Positions 1 to 7,434 of a stretch of 32,908 nt of DNA are shown here, piece by piece. The notes beneath the pieces are model-generated. The model did no database searches, was not told where the DNA came from, and worked only from the letters and a program-made list of their open reading frames with translations. Origin of the DNA: Acidobacteriota bacterium (lineage in GTDB: Bacteria; Acidobacteriota; Vicinamibacteria; Vicinamibacterales; UBA8438); assembly GCA_026708265.1 (NCBI GenBank), contig JAPOVI010000049.1, positions 1 to 32,908 on the forward strand. Direction: 5' to 3'. The position numbers were made by a program, and so were the translations under genes. How positions within the stretch are numbered: position 1 is the stretch's first letter; each line of letters opens with the position of its first letter.

Positions 1-170
1 GCGGGTCGCCGCGACAGCGGCGAGCCTTGACACCGGTGAGCACGTGCGGATGCTGCGCTGACCGACGATGCCGTCCTGTGGCCTCCGCGTCGCCGCGTGA
101 GCACGCGGCGACGCAACGATGGGTGGTGTCGTCTCCGTCTGACTTCGTCAGTGGAGATTCCCGAGCCCCT

Positions 171-1325
171 TCAGCAGACGCGGACCTGATTCGGGCGAAC
201 CTCCACTCCCTGATAAGGAGCGAGCACCTGTAACCGTACAGTACCCCTTCGGGCAGGGCGAGTGCTGCCGTTGCGGGACACCCGAGATGGGCATACGACG
301 GTCACCGACTCGTGCTGGAAGCCCCGCCCGCTCGGCACCGTCAGAATCGCCGAGCGGAAGTCGTTCGCCACCGCGGCCCTCGACGACGTCTCCCATGGGG
401 TCAACCGGGCGCTGCCGACCGCTCGCAGGCGGATGCGGTAATCGCCTGCGCCCCACGGCCGGTCCAACCGGATCTCCACCGTGCGTACCGTGCTGGCGGG
501 GTCCCAGTCGTTCGGGTCGTCCGGGAATAACGGATACTGTGCGCTCCCCGGCCGTCCGCCGTCCACCCGTTGGGCGCCGTACGCCGCCTGCCGAGTCCGA
601 ATCCACCATCCGGCGTGGTTGACGAGGTTCGGGAACGTGGGATCACCTTGGGCGTTGTTCCAGTTCAGCACGTGGCCCAAACTGTAGGACTGGTTGGGGG
701 TCCAGGCGGATGCGGACGGGGGCGCCTTCAACGTGACCTGGAGCGGATCGGGTTGGTTCAGTTGCGCATCGTCGTCCTTGATCACCAGAACCGCTCTCGC
801 CGAGCCCGCACGGAAACGGACGTGCAGATCCGGCTCGGAGGTAACAGAGTTGTCTACTGACGAGCCCCACACGCGGGCCGGGCTGTCGGCGTATACCCAG
901 CGCCGCGAGCTGCGGTGGCCGAGGATCTTTATTGTTCCCACAAGGTCTGCGTTGCGGACGCCGATCTTCTCGGTGCAGGTGCCCTCGCGGACCAGCATGT
1001 TGTCCACATGCTCGCCCTCGCGCACCGTCAGCGTCGCACCGATGCGCTCGCCGAGGGCGCTCGCCGAGTTGCCCTTGTACCAGTTGAGCTGGCAGGTGCC
1101 GGTTGTTTGCAGGCCCTGGATCGGCCCATCGGCCGAAAGTGCGCCCACTGTCACAGGCGCATCATCCGATGTCGGCTCGCCGGCATCTGTGGGGGGGGGG
1201 GAAGCGGTCGAGGTCGCGGCGCTCTCGCCAACGGCCGACGGCGCCAAGGGGTTCACGTTGTCGGAATCCTCGCCGCACGCCGCGACGAGCAGCAAGAGAA
1301 CCCCCGAGATGCATGTTCTTCTCAT
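171..1325 (-). CDS. Secreted lipoprotein of unknown function
   Basis: The 384-residue product starts with a short basic end, a hydrophobic stretch (LLLLVAAC) and a lipobox-type cysteine at residue 17, so it is predicted to be a lipid-anchored envelope protein. Residues about 18-60 are a low-complexity Ser/Thr/Pro/Ala linker; the rest has the Trp/Val/Thr pattern of beta-rich extracellular domains, with several cysteines that could form disulfides. The ATG start is preceded by GAGG at a 9-base spacing, and a TATGAT hexamer upstream on the minus strand could be a -10. I do not recognise the family. The oddity is an 11-base C run (minus strand) coding Ser42-Pro45: gain or loss of one base would frameshift nearly the whole mature protein. 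The next gene to the right is a truncated quinoprotein on the other strand. Confidence 0.72.
   Translation of the reverse strand: MRRTCISGVLLLLVAACGEDSDNVNPLAPSAVGESAATSTASPPPTDAGEPTSDDAPVTVGALSADGPIQGLQTTGTCQLNWYKGNSASALGERIGATLTVREGEHVDNMLVREGTCTEKIGVRNADLVGTIKILGHRSSRRWVYADSPARVWGSSVDNSVTSEPDLHVRFRAGSARAVLVIKDDDAQLNQPDPLQVTLKAPPSASAWTPNQSYSLGHVLNWNNAQGDPTFPNLVNHAGWWIRTRQAAYGAQRVDGGRPGSAQYPLFPDDPNDWDPASTVRTVEIRLDRPWGAGDYRIRLRAVGSARLTPWETSSRAAVANDFRSAILTVPSGRGFQHESVTVVCPSRVSRNGSTRPARRGTVRLQVLAPYQGVEVRPNQVRVC
1191..1201 (-). repeat. C11 homopolymer inside the lipoprotein gene
   Basis: Eleven consecutive G on the plus strand read as C11 in the gene, covering the end of Ser42 and Pro43-45. It is the longest mononucleotide run I saw in the window. 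It lies just after the lipobox in the linker, the position where slippage would switch off surface display. It may also be a site of assembly or sequencing error. Confidence 0.9.
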
Positions 1326-1717
1326 CGCAGCAACCTCGCTCAGCCTGTGGGTGATCAGCGCGTGACGTCTCCGACATCATACTCCTTTGGGTCCAGGGTC
1401 GTCGGTAGAGCCCAAGGACCCGTCGTTCCGGCGTTCAGGGTGGCCTGCCGCTCCGGTCTCCCATGTGCTGGTCGATCCGCACAGCTTGGCACGTCGGCAA
1501 CGGTTGGGGCGTCGGACCGACCCGGGACGCTCAGTCCGCGCATCCGCGCCTATCCGGGCATCCGCGCCCTCCGCGCTCCGCGCATCCGCGCTCCGCGCAA
1601 GGCTTTCGTGGTCCAGTAGATTCCCGTGTCGAAAAGGGGATCCAACGAGGGAGCCTGGATCGACGGAATGGACCTAAAGTCATTCATATCAGCACTTTAT
1701 GGGAGCTTAGCGGTGGT
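1326..1717. other. Gene-free stretch between the lipoprotein and the truncated quinoprotein
   Basis: No convincing gene. It holds the probable leader of the lipoprotein gene (TATGAT near 1376-1381 on the minus strand), a cluster of short direct repeats (1535-1599), and a stretch at about 1610-1715 with visibly lower GC than its surroundings that runs up to the point where homology to the quinoprotein paralogs begins. An open frame continues from 1463 into the quinoprotein fragment, but its first 85 residues look like non-coding translation (Arg/Pro/Ser-rich, repeat-derived). Confidence 0.6.
1535..1599. repeat. Short degenerate direct repeats, CCGCGCATCCGCGC-like
   Basis: About three imperfect copies of a 15-18 base unit built from CCGCGC and CATCCGCGC follow each other here. 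They are too short and irregular for a CRISPR array and have no unique spacers. A slippage-derived simple repeat is the plainest reading. Confidence 0.6.
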
Positions 1718-2554
1718 CAGCACCTGAACGACCACTGGGACCTCGATCACCCGTTCGAGCGCCTGCTGCTCGACACCGCCGTCGCGCCGGATCCGGCGGC
1801 GGTGCGCTGGATCAATCCGCGCCTGCGGCACGGCGAGGTCCGCAGGGTCGTGACCGGCATTCCCGGCAAGACCGGCATCGTCTACACCCTCGATCGCGAG
1901 ACCGGCGAGTTCCTGTGGGCGACGCCGACGGTCACCCAGAACGTCATCGGCGGCATCGACGGCGCCACCGGCGCGGTCACGGAGAATCCGGAGGTCGTCT
2001 TCACGAGCCCCGGACAGACGGTGCTGGCCTGCCCGACGCTGGTGGGCGGCAAGGACTGGGAGGCGGGAGCCTACAGCCCGGCGACCGGGCTGATGTACTT
2101 CCCGCTGCGCAACGCCTGCGCGCGGATGATGGCCACGGCCGGGAGCGACAGCGTCGCCACGTCGCTCTATGCGCTCGCCGTCCGCAGCGAGCTGGCGCCC
2201 GGGACCGACCAGCTCGGCACCGTCCAGGCCATCTCCCCGGAAACCGGCGAGCTCGTCTGGAAGTACGAGCAGCGGGCCGCCACCACGTCGCTCGTCGCCA
2301 CGGCCGGCGGACTCGTATTCGGCGGCGATCTGGCCGGCCGCTTCCGCGCTCTCGACGCGGAAACCGGGGAGGTGCTGTGGGAGGTGAACCTGGGCTCCCC
2401 CATCACCGGGTTTCCGATCTCGTTCGCGGTCGACGGCCGGCAGTACGTCGCCGTCAGCACCGGCAGCTCGCGCACCCTGGTCTACTTCGCGCCCCTGACG
2501 CCGGAGCTGCGCCCGAGCATGGGAAACAACCTCTTCGTCTTCGCCCTGCCGTAG
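1718..2554 (+). pseudogene. 5'-truncated PQQ-dependent dehydrogenase (C-terminal half)
   Basis: From Gln-His-Leu-Asn-Asp-His-Trp-Asp at 1718 to the stop, this frame matches the last ~276 residues of the three full-length quinoproteins in the window, including GIPGKTGIVYTLDR, GGKDWEAGAYSP and the terminal NNLFVFALP. Everything before it is missing: signal peptide, the first propeller blades, the paired-cysteine segment and the Asn ligand of the HNSTLALD motif. The active-site Asp and the Lys of PGKTG remain. Homology stops sharply at 1717, and the in-frame sequence upstream does not resemble any quinoprotein. It is on the opposite strand to its paralogs. I call it a recombination relic; a product made from an internal start would not be exported and should not fold as a complete eight-bladed propeller. 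Confidence 0.85.
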
Positions 2555-2612
2555 CGGAGGGCGGGGGCGGGGTCGGGGCGACCGCCGATTCGGCGAACCG
2601 GACGCGCCGCGG

Positions 2613-2981
2613 CTAGTCGCCTTGACGTGTTGAGCGCGCCGCGCCGGTCGCGGCGGATACGCCGGCGCTGCGTCCCTTCGGGTGGTCCTCCACGGCATCG
2701 CGAACCACGGCGGAGACTCGCGCCCGCACGATGCGACGTGCCGGGATGACGACCGTGGTCCCGCTGACGGGGTCGCGTCCGCGCCGCGGGCGGCGCGTCT
2801 CCACCACCAGCTTCGCGACCTTGGGGATCGAGAAGCGGCCCGTATCCGCCAGCTCGCGCACGCACAGCCGGCGAAGCTCGTCCAGGAACTCGCGCGCGTC
2901 GTCGCGAGTGAGCGGTCTCGCGCCCGTGGCCCGGGCGGCGAAATGGCCGGCCATGTGCCTGCAGACCTGCGCCTTGGTCAT
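2613..2981 (-). CDS. HU/IHF-family DNA-binding protein
   Basis: The 122-residue product resembles bacterial histone-like HU/IHF proteins: an N-terminal helical part (about 1-50), then GRFSIPKVAKLVV, a basic arm with RRGRDPVSGTT, and IPARRIVRARVSAVVRDAV, matching the HU pattern 'GRNPxTGxxIxIPA...FxxGxxLxxxV'. A tail of about 25 residues rich in Ala, Arg and Ser extends beyond the usual 90-residue fold. The ATG has GGGGA eight bases upstream, which supports this start rather than a longer frame reaching 3308. It is divergent from the sensor/regulator gene and shares a ~217-base intergenic region with it. It would bend or compact DNA, or act as a local architectural factor. HU family assignment is good; the specific role is unknown. 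Confidence 0.8.
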   Translation of the reverse strand: MTKAQVCRHMAGHFAARATGARPLTRDDAREFLDELRRLCVRELADTGRFSIPKVAKLVVETRRPRRGRDPVSGTTVVIPARRIVRARVSAVVRDAVEDHPKGRSAGVSAATGAARSTRQGD

Positions 2982-3086
2982 TGCGAATCGTCCCCCATGC
3001 CCCTCGACGAGCCGCGTCCGGGCGACGCCTGAGCGCTGGCCTCGACTTGAGCATATCCGAAATGACATATGGATAGGGTGAAGATG

Positions 3087-3099
3087 TGGCATCATGCCA
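3087..3099. promoter_or_regulatory. 13-bp palindrome in a divergent intergenic region
   Basis: TGGCATCATGCCA is a perfect 6-bp inverted repeat around one central base. It sits in the locally AT-richer part (about 3040-3115) between the HU-like gene and the fused kinase/regulator. A second weaker inverted pair, TATCC (3054-3058) and GGATA (3071-3075), is close by. The position suits an operator controlling either or both genes. That role is an inference. Confidence 0.4.
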
Positions 3100-3198
3100 T
3101 GTGGTATACGTAAAGTCACGCCCGTCCACGGTATGTAGCGCCGAGGCAGGGCCGGCCCGCGGCGTTCGAGGACGGCCGACGCAGGGCCAGGGGAACCG

Positions 3199-5577
3199 GT
3201 GCCGACAGCGAGAGGGAACGGACACACGAAGCCCGACGCCGGGCTGCGGCGCGAGATCGAGACGCTGCGGGAACGCATCTCCCGGCTGAGCGCCGCGAGC
3301 GTGCGCATCAGCTCGAGCCTCGACGTCGAGACCGTGCTGCGCGAGATCGTCGGCAGCGCCCGCGCCCTGACCGGCGCACGCTACGGCGGCATCGTCACGA
3401 TCGACGACGCCGGCGAGCCCCAGGACTTCGTCTCGCTGGGCATCTCGCCGGACGAGCATCGGCAGGTGATGGAGTGGACCGGCGGGCCGGGCTTCTTCGA
3501 GCACCTCCGCGACCTCGAGGTCCCCTTGCGGCGGGCGGACCTCGCCTCCTACCTCCGCGCGCTCGGCTACACGCCGTTGCCGGTTCTCTCCGGTAGCCTG
3601 CAGGCCACCCCGATGCGCCATCGGGGGCGGCGGCTCGGCACCTTCTGCCTGATCGAGAAGGAGGGCGCGGGGGAGTTCACGAGCGAGGACGAGGAGCTGC
3701 TGGTGCTGTTCGCCTCCCAGGCGGCAACGGCGGTCGCCAACGCCCGTGCGCATCGCGACGAGCAGCGGGCCCGTGCCCGTCTCGAGGCCCTGGTGGACAC
3801 CTCGCCGGTCGGCGTCGCCGTGTTCGACGCCCCGACCGGCGGCCTGGTGTCGATCAACCGCGAGGCGAGACGGATGGCGGAGAGCCTGCTGACGCCGGGC
3901 GAGCCACCGGAGCAGTTGCTGGAGGTGATGCGGTGCCGGCTCCCGGACGGGCGCGAGGTCGCGCTCGACGAGCTGCCGCTGGCGCAGGAGCTGACCACCG
4001 CCGCCACGATGCGGGGCGAGGAGATCGAGATGTCGGTCCCCGACGGCCGGAGTCTCACCGCGCTGATGAACGTGACGCCGATCGAGACGGACGGCGAGGT
4101 CGAAACCGTGGTCGTGACCTTCCAGGACCTGGCGCCGCTGCGAGAGCTCGAGCGGCAACGGACGGACTTCGTAAGCCTGGTCAGCCACGAGCTGCGCGCG
4201 CCGCTCACCTCCATCAAGGGCTCGACCGCCAGACTCCTCGACGAGCCGGGCGAGCTCGACCGGGCCGAGATGCGCGAGTTCCACCGGATCATCGACGAAC
4301 AGGCCGAGCACATGTACGGCCTGATTGGCGACCTGCTCGATGCCGGGCGCATCGAGACGGGCACGCTGTCGGTCTCGCCGGAGCCTTCCGAGGTGGCGCA
4401 CCTTGTGGAGCGGGCGCGGAACACGTTCCTCGGCGGTGGGGCTCGCCACACCGTGCTCGTCGACCTTCCTCCCGCGCTGCCCCCGGTGATGGCCGACCGG
4501 CGCCGCATCGTGCAGGTACTGAACAATCTGCTCGCGAACGCGTCCCGGCACGCTCCGGAGTCGTCGCCCATCCGCGTGGCGGCCGTGCGCGACGGCGTGC
4601 ACGTGGCGGTCTCGGTGGCCGACGAGGGCAGCGGCGTCGCGCCGGAGCAACTGCCGCACCTGTTCCGCAAGTACGCCGGCATCACGGCCGGCCACCGAGA
4701 GCGGGGGCTCGGCCGGGGCTTGGGTCTGGCCATCTGCAAGGGGGTGGTCGAGGCCCACGGAGGGCGCATCTGGGCCGAGAGCGCGGGCCTCGGCCAAGGC
4801 ACCCGGTTCACGTTCACGATTCCGGTGACCGGTGACGCCCGCACGACCGACGCCCCCGCCGGCGGCGATGGCAACACGCCCGACAACGAGCGCGACGCCG
4901 AGCGCATCCTGGTGGTGGACGACGACCCGCAGACGCTGCGCCATGTGCGGGACGCACTCGCGTACGCGGGCTTCGCGTCAGTGGTGACCGGCGACCCTCG
5001 GGACCTGTCGCGCATCATCCGCGAGGAGCGGCCCCGTCTGGTCCTGCTCGACCTCATGCTGCCCGGGACCGACGGCATCGAGCTGATGGAGCGCGTCCCC
5101 GAGCTCGCCGATCTGCCGGTCATCTTCCTGTCCGTCTACGGCCGCGACGAGACGGTCGTCAGGGCCCTGGAAGCCGGCGCCGCCGACTACATCGTCAAGC
5201 CCTTCTCGCCGACGGAGCTGATTGCGCGCATCCGGGCCGAGCTGCGCAGGCGCGCCGAGCCCGACGTCTTCGTGCTCGGGGACCTGGTCATCCACTACGA
5301 GGAGCGTCGGGTGAGCGTGGCGGGGAAGGAGCTGATGCTGACCGCCACCGAATTCGACCTGCTGCGCGCGCTCTCCCTCGACGCGGGGCGGGTGTTGACC
5401 TACGAAGCCCTGCTGCGGCGGGTCTGGGCTCGGCGCAAGGGCGGCGACAGAAAGCTCGTGCGGGTCTTCGTGAAGCAGCTCCGCCGGAAGCTGGGCGACG
5501 ATGCGGACAACCCGGCCTACATCCGCACCGAGCGTGGGGTCGGATACCGCATGCCCCGCCCGGGCGGCACGCCCTGA
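3199..5577 (+). CDS. Fused sensor histidine kinase / response regulator / winged-helix protein
   Basis: One 792-residue chain carries a complete two-component pathway. In order: a short coiled N-terminus, a GAF-like domain (about 40-185), a PAS-like segment (about 190-315), HisKA with VSHELRAPL and phospho-acceptor His330, HATPase with the N box around Asn442-Asn443 and G boxes DEGSG and GLGRGLGLAIC, a receiver domain (about 570-685) with LVLLDLMLP phospho-acceptor Asp618 and Lys667, and an OmpR-type winged helix (about 695-790) ending RTERGVGYRMP. No transmembrane segment is visible, so it should be cytoplasmic and could phosphorylate itself and bind DNA directly. The GTG start has AGGGGA five bases upstream. 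The last gene base is 34 bases from the convergent quinoprotein gene. Targets are unknown; the HU-like gene and its own promoter are the nearest candidates. Confidence 0.93.
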   Translation: MPTARGNGHTKPDAGLRREIETLRERISRLSAASVRISSSLDVETVLREIVGSARALTGARYGGIVTIDDAGEPQDFVSLGISPDEHRQVMEWTGGPGFFEHLRDLEVPLRRADLASYLRALGYTPLPVLSGSLQATPMRHRGRRLGTFCLIEKEGAGEFTSEDEELLVLFASQAATAVANARAHRDEQRARARLEALVDTSPVGVAVFDAPTGGLVSINREARRMAESLLTPGEPPEQLLEVMRCRLPDGREVALDELPLAQELTTAATMRGEEIEMSVPDGRSLTALMNVTPIETDGEVETVVVTFQDLAPLRELERQRTDFVSLVSHELRAPLTSIKGSTARLLDEPGELDRAEMREFHRIIDEQAEHMYGLIGDLLDAGRIETGTLSVSPEPSEVAHLVERARNTFLGGGARHTVLVDLPPALPPVMADRRRIVQVLNNLLANASRHAPESSPIRVAAVRDGVHVAVSVADEGSGVAPEQLPHLFRKYAGITAGHRERGLGRGLGLAICKGVVEAHGGRIWAESAGLGQGTRFTFTIPVTGDARTTDAPAGGDGNTPDNERDAERILVVDDDPQTLRHVRDALAYAGFASVVTGDPRDLSRIIREERPRLVLLDLMLPGTDGIELMERVPELADLPVIFLSVYGRDETVVRALEAGAADYIVKPFSPTELIARIRAELRRRAEPDVFVLGDLVIHYEERRVSVAGKELMLTATEFDLLRALSLDAGRVLTYEALLRRVWARRKGGDRKLVRVFVKQLRRKLGDDADNPAYIRTERGVGYRMPRPGGTP

Positions 5578-5611
5578 CCGGCGTCGGCCGGCGTGCACGC
5601 CTGCCTTCGCG

Positions 5612-7351
5612 TCACTCCGGCAGGGCGAAGACGAACAGGTTGTTGCCGTAGCTGGGACGGAGCTCGGGCGTCAGGCCGACGAAGGCCGACGCGCTGGCCG
5701 CCGTGCCCGTGCTGACCGCGACGTACTGCCGGCCGTCGACCGCGAAGCTGATCGGGAAGCCGGTGACCGGCGATCCGAGGTTGATCTCCCACAGCACCTC
5801 GCCAGTCTCCTGGTCGAGGGCCCGGAAGCGCCCGTTCACGTCGCCGCCGAATACCAGTCCGCCGCCGGTGGTGACGAGCGAAAGCGTGGCGGCCCGCTGC
5901 TCCTGGAGCCACATCGTCCGGCCGGTCTCCGCCGAGATCGCGCGCACGGTGCCGAGCTGGTCGGTGCCGGGCGCCAACTGGAACCGGGCGGCGAGCTGGT
6001 AGATGGCGAGCCCCTCGTCCGGGGTCGCCAGCACCCGCGCGCAGGAGTTGCGCAGCGGGTAGTACATCGTGTTCGTGAGCGGGCTGTACGCGCCGGCTTC
6101 CCAGTCCTTGCCGCCCAGCCAGCCCGGGCAGGAGAGGATCTGCTGCCCGTAGGCGCTGAAGACCACCTCGGGGTTCTCGGTGACCTCGCCCGTCGCGCCG
6201 TCGATGTCGCTGATGAGATTCTGCGCGACCGTCGGCGTGGCCCAGAGGAACTCCCCCGTCTCGCGGTCCAGGGTGTAGACCACGCCCGTCTTCCCGGGAA
6301 TGCCGGTGATCACCCTCCGCTCCTCGCCGGCGCGCAGCCGCGGGTTGATCCAGCTCACCTCGGCCGGATCGGGCGCCACCACCGTGTCGACGAGCAGGCG
6401 CTCGAAGGGATGGTCCATGTCCCAGTGGTCGTTCAGATGCTGGTAGTACCACCGAATCTCGCCGGTGTCGGCGTCGAGCGCGAGCGTCGAGTTGTGGTAC
6501 AGGTGCTGCAGGTCCGAGCCGCCGAGCAGGAACTTCGGCGCCGGGGAGGTGACCGACGTCCCGACGTAGACGAGGTCGAGCTCCGGGTCGTAGCTGGGCA
6601 CCATCCAGGAGCCCACGTGCACCCGTTCCTCGTAGGGCACGCCGCCCCAGGTCTCGTCGCCCGGCTCGCCGGGGGCCGGCACCAGGCGTGTCCGCCACAG
6701 CTCCGCTCCGGTGGCGGCGTCGTGGGCGACGATCACGCAGCCCGCCGGTCCGCTGACGGGCCGGCAACTGCGCCCCGAGATGACCTTGCCGTTCGCGACG
6801 ATCGGGCCTGAGGTATGCCGCACCGGCGCCGTCCGGTAGTCCAGGATCTCGGTCTCCCAGGCCAGCTCGCCGGTGGCCGTGTCGACGGCGTAGACGTAGC
6901 CGTCGTTGCCGGTGTCGATGATCACGTTCCCGTGGATCGCGACGTTGCGGTTGACCGACACGAGCACCCCGCCCAGCACCTCCGCGGCATCGTCCGGGAT
7001 CTCGCGCCGGTACTCCCACCGCAGGTCACCCGTCACCGCGTCGATCGCCTGCAGGTGGTCGTTCGGGTTGGGCATGTACAGGGTGCCCCCGTAGACCAGC
7101 GGCGTGCCTTCCTGGGAGCCGGCCGACAGGCCGCGGGTCCACACCAGGCGCAGGTCGCTCACGTTCTCGCGGGTGATCTGGTCGAGCGGACTGTAGCCCC
7201 AGCCGTTCAGGGTGCGCCGCCACATGAGCCAGTCTCCCGGCGCCGGATCCTGCAGCATGGCGTCCGTGACGGGTGCAACCGAGGACGTCTGCCCCGCGGA
7301 CGGGCCAGCCGAGGCGAACAGTCCAATCGCGACGAAGACAGCGAGGCGCAT
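5612..7351 (-). CDS. PQQ-dependent dehydrogenase 1 (secreted quinoprotein)
   Basis: This 579-residue protein has a signal peptide (residues 1-20) and then the repeated 'LDxxTGExxW' blades of an eight-bladed quinoprotein propeller. Visible active-site elements by analogy with quinoprotein alcohol dehydrogenases: Asn287 (HNSTLALD), Asp308 in HLNDHWDMD, Lys354 in PGKTGVVYTLDR, and GGKDWEAGAYSP (413-424). There is no CxxCH haem domain, so electrons must go to a separate cytochrome or quinone route. Cys196 and Cys205 bracket a loop; unlike its two full-length paralogs this copy has Ala-Gly instead of Glu-Ala/Glu-Ser before the second Cys, near where a calcium-binding Glu is found in the wider family. 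The DASS transporter lies 83 bases upstream on the same strand, so they may be co-transcribed. The substrate is not predictable. Confidence 0.92.
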   Translation of the reverse strand: MRLAVFVAIGLFASAGPSAGQTSSVAPVTDAMLQDPAPGDWLMWRRTLNGWGYSPLDQITRENVSDLRLVWTRGLSAGSQEGTPLVYGGTLYMPNPNDHLQAIDAVTGDLRWEYRREIPDDAAEVLGGVLVSVNRNVAIHGNVIIDTGNDGYVYAVDTATGELAWETEILDYRTAPVRHTSGPIVANGKVISGRSCRPVSGPAGCVIVAHDAATGAELWRTRLVPAPGEPGDETWGGVPYEERVHVGSWMVPSYDPELDLVYVGTSVTSPAPKFLLGGSDLQHLYHNSTLALDADTGEIRWYYQHLNDHWDMDHPFERLLVDTVVAPDPAEVSWINPRLRAGEERRVITGIPGKTGVVYTLDRETGEFLWATPTVAQNLISDIDGATGEVTENPEVVFSAYGQQILSCPGWLGGKDWEAGAYSPLTNTMYYPLRNSCARVLATPDEGLAIYQLAARFQLAPGTDQLGTVRAISAETGRTMWLQEQRAATLSLVTTGGGLVFGGDVNGRFRALDQETGEVLWEINLGSPVTGFPISFAVDGRQYVAVSTGTAASASAFVGLTPELRPSYGNNLFVFALPE

Positions 7352-7434
7352 CGTTCAAGAGTCTCCCGGTTCGTCAGAGGATCGTCAAGGCGTCGGAATC
7401 CACAGGACCATCGCGCCCGTCGGGGGACTGCGCT

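Noticed and set aside
1..170. Possible gene at the left edge
   Set aside because: Short open frames here have no ribosome site or recognisable sequence; nothing can be supported in these 170 bases.
1535..1599. CRISPR-like repeat cluster
   Set aside because: Units are about 15 bases, imperfect and contiguous, with no spacers and no cas genes in the window.
1463..1717. Open frame in front of the quinoprotein fragment as a new N-terminal domain
   Set aside because: The 85 codons are repeat-derived and rich in Arg, Ser, Pro and His, have no signal peptide, and do not look like a folded domain.
2482..4944. An 820-codon open frame on the minus strand
   Set aside because: Antisense to the fused kinase/regulator, all of whose domains are intact on the plus strand.
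5590..5601. GGCGTGCACGCC palindrome between convergent genes as a terminator or operator
   Set aside because: No loop and no T-run; a 12-bp GC-rich palindrome is not surprising in DNA of this composition, and no gene starts near it.
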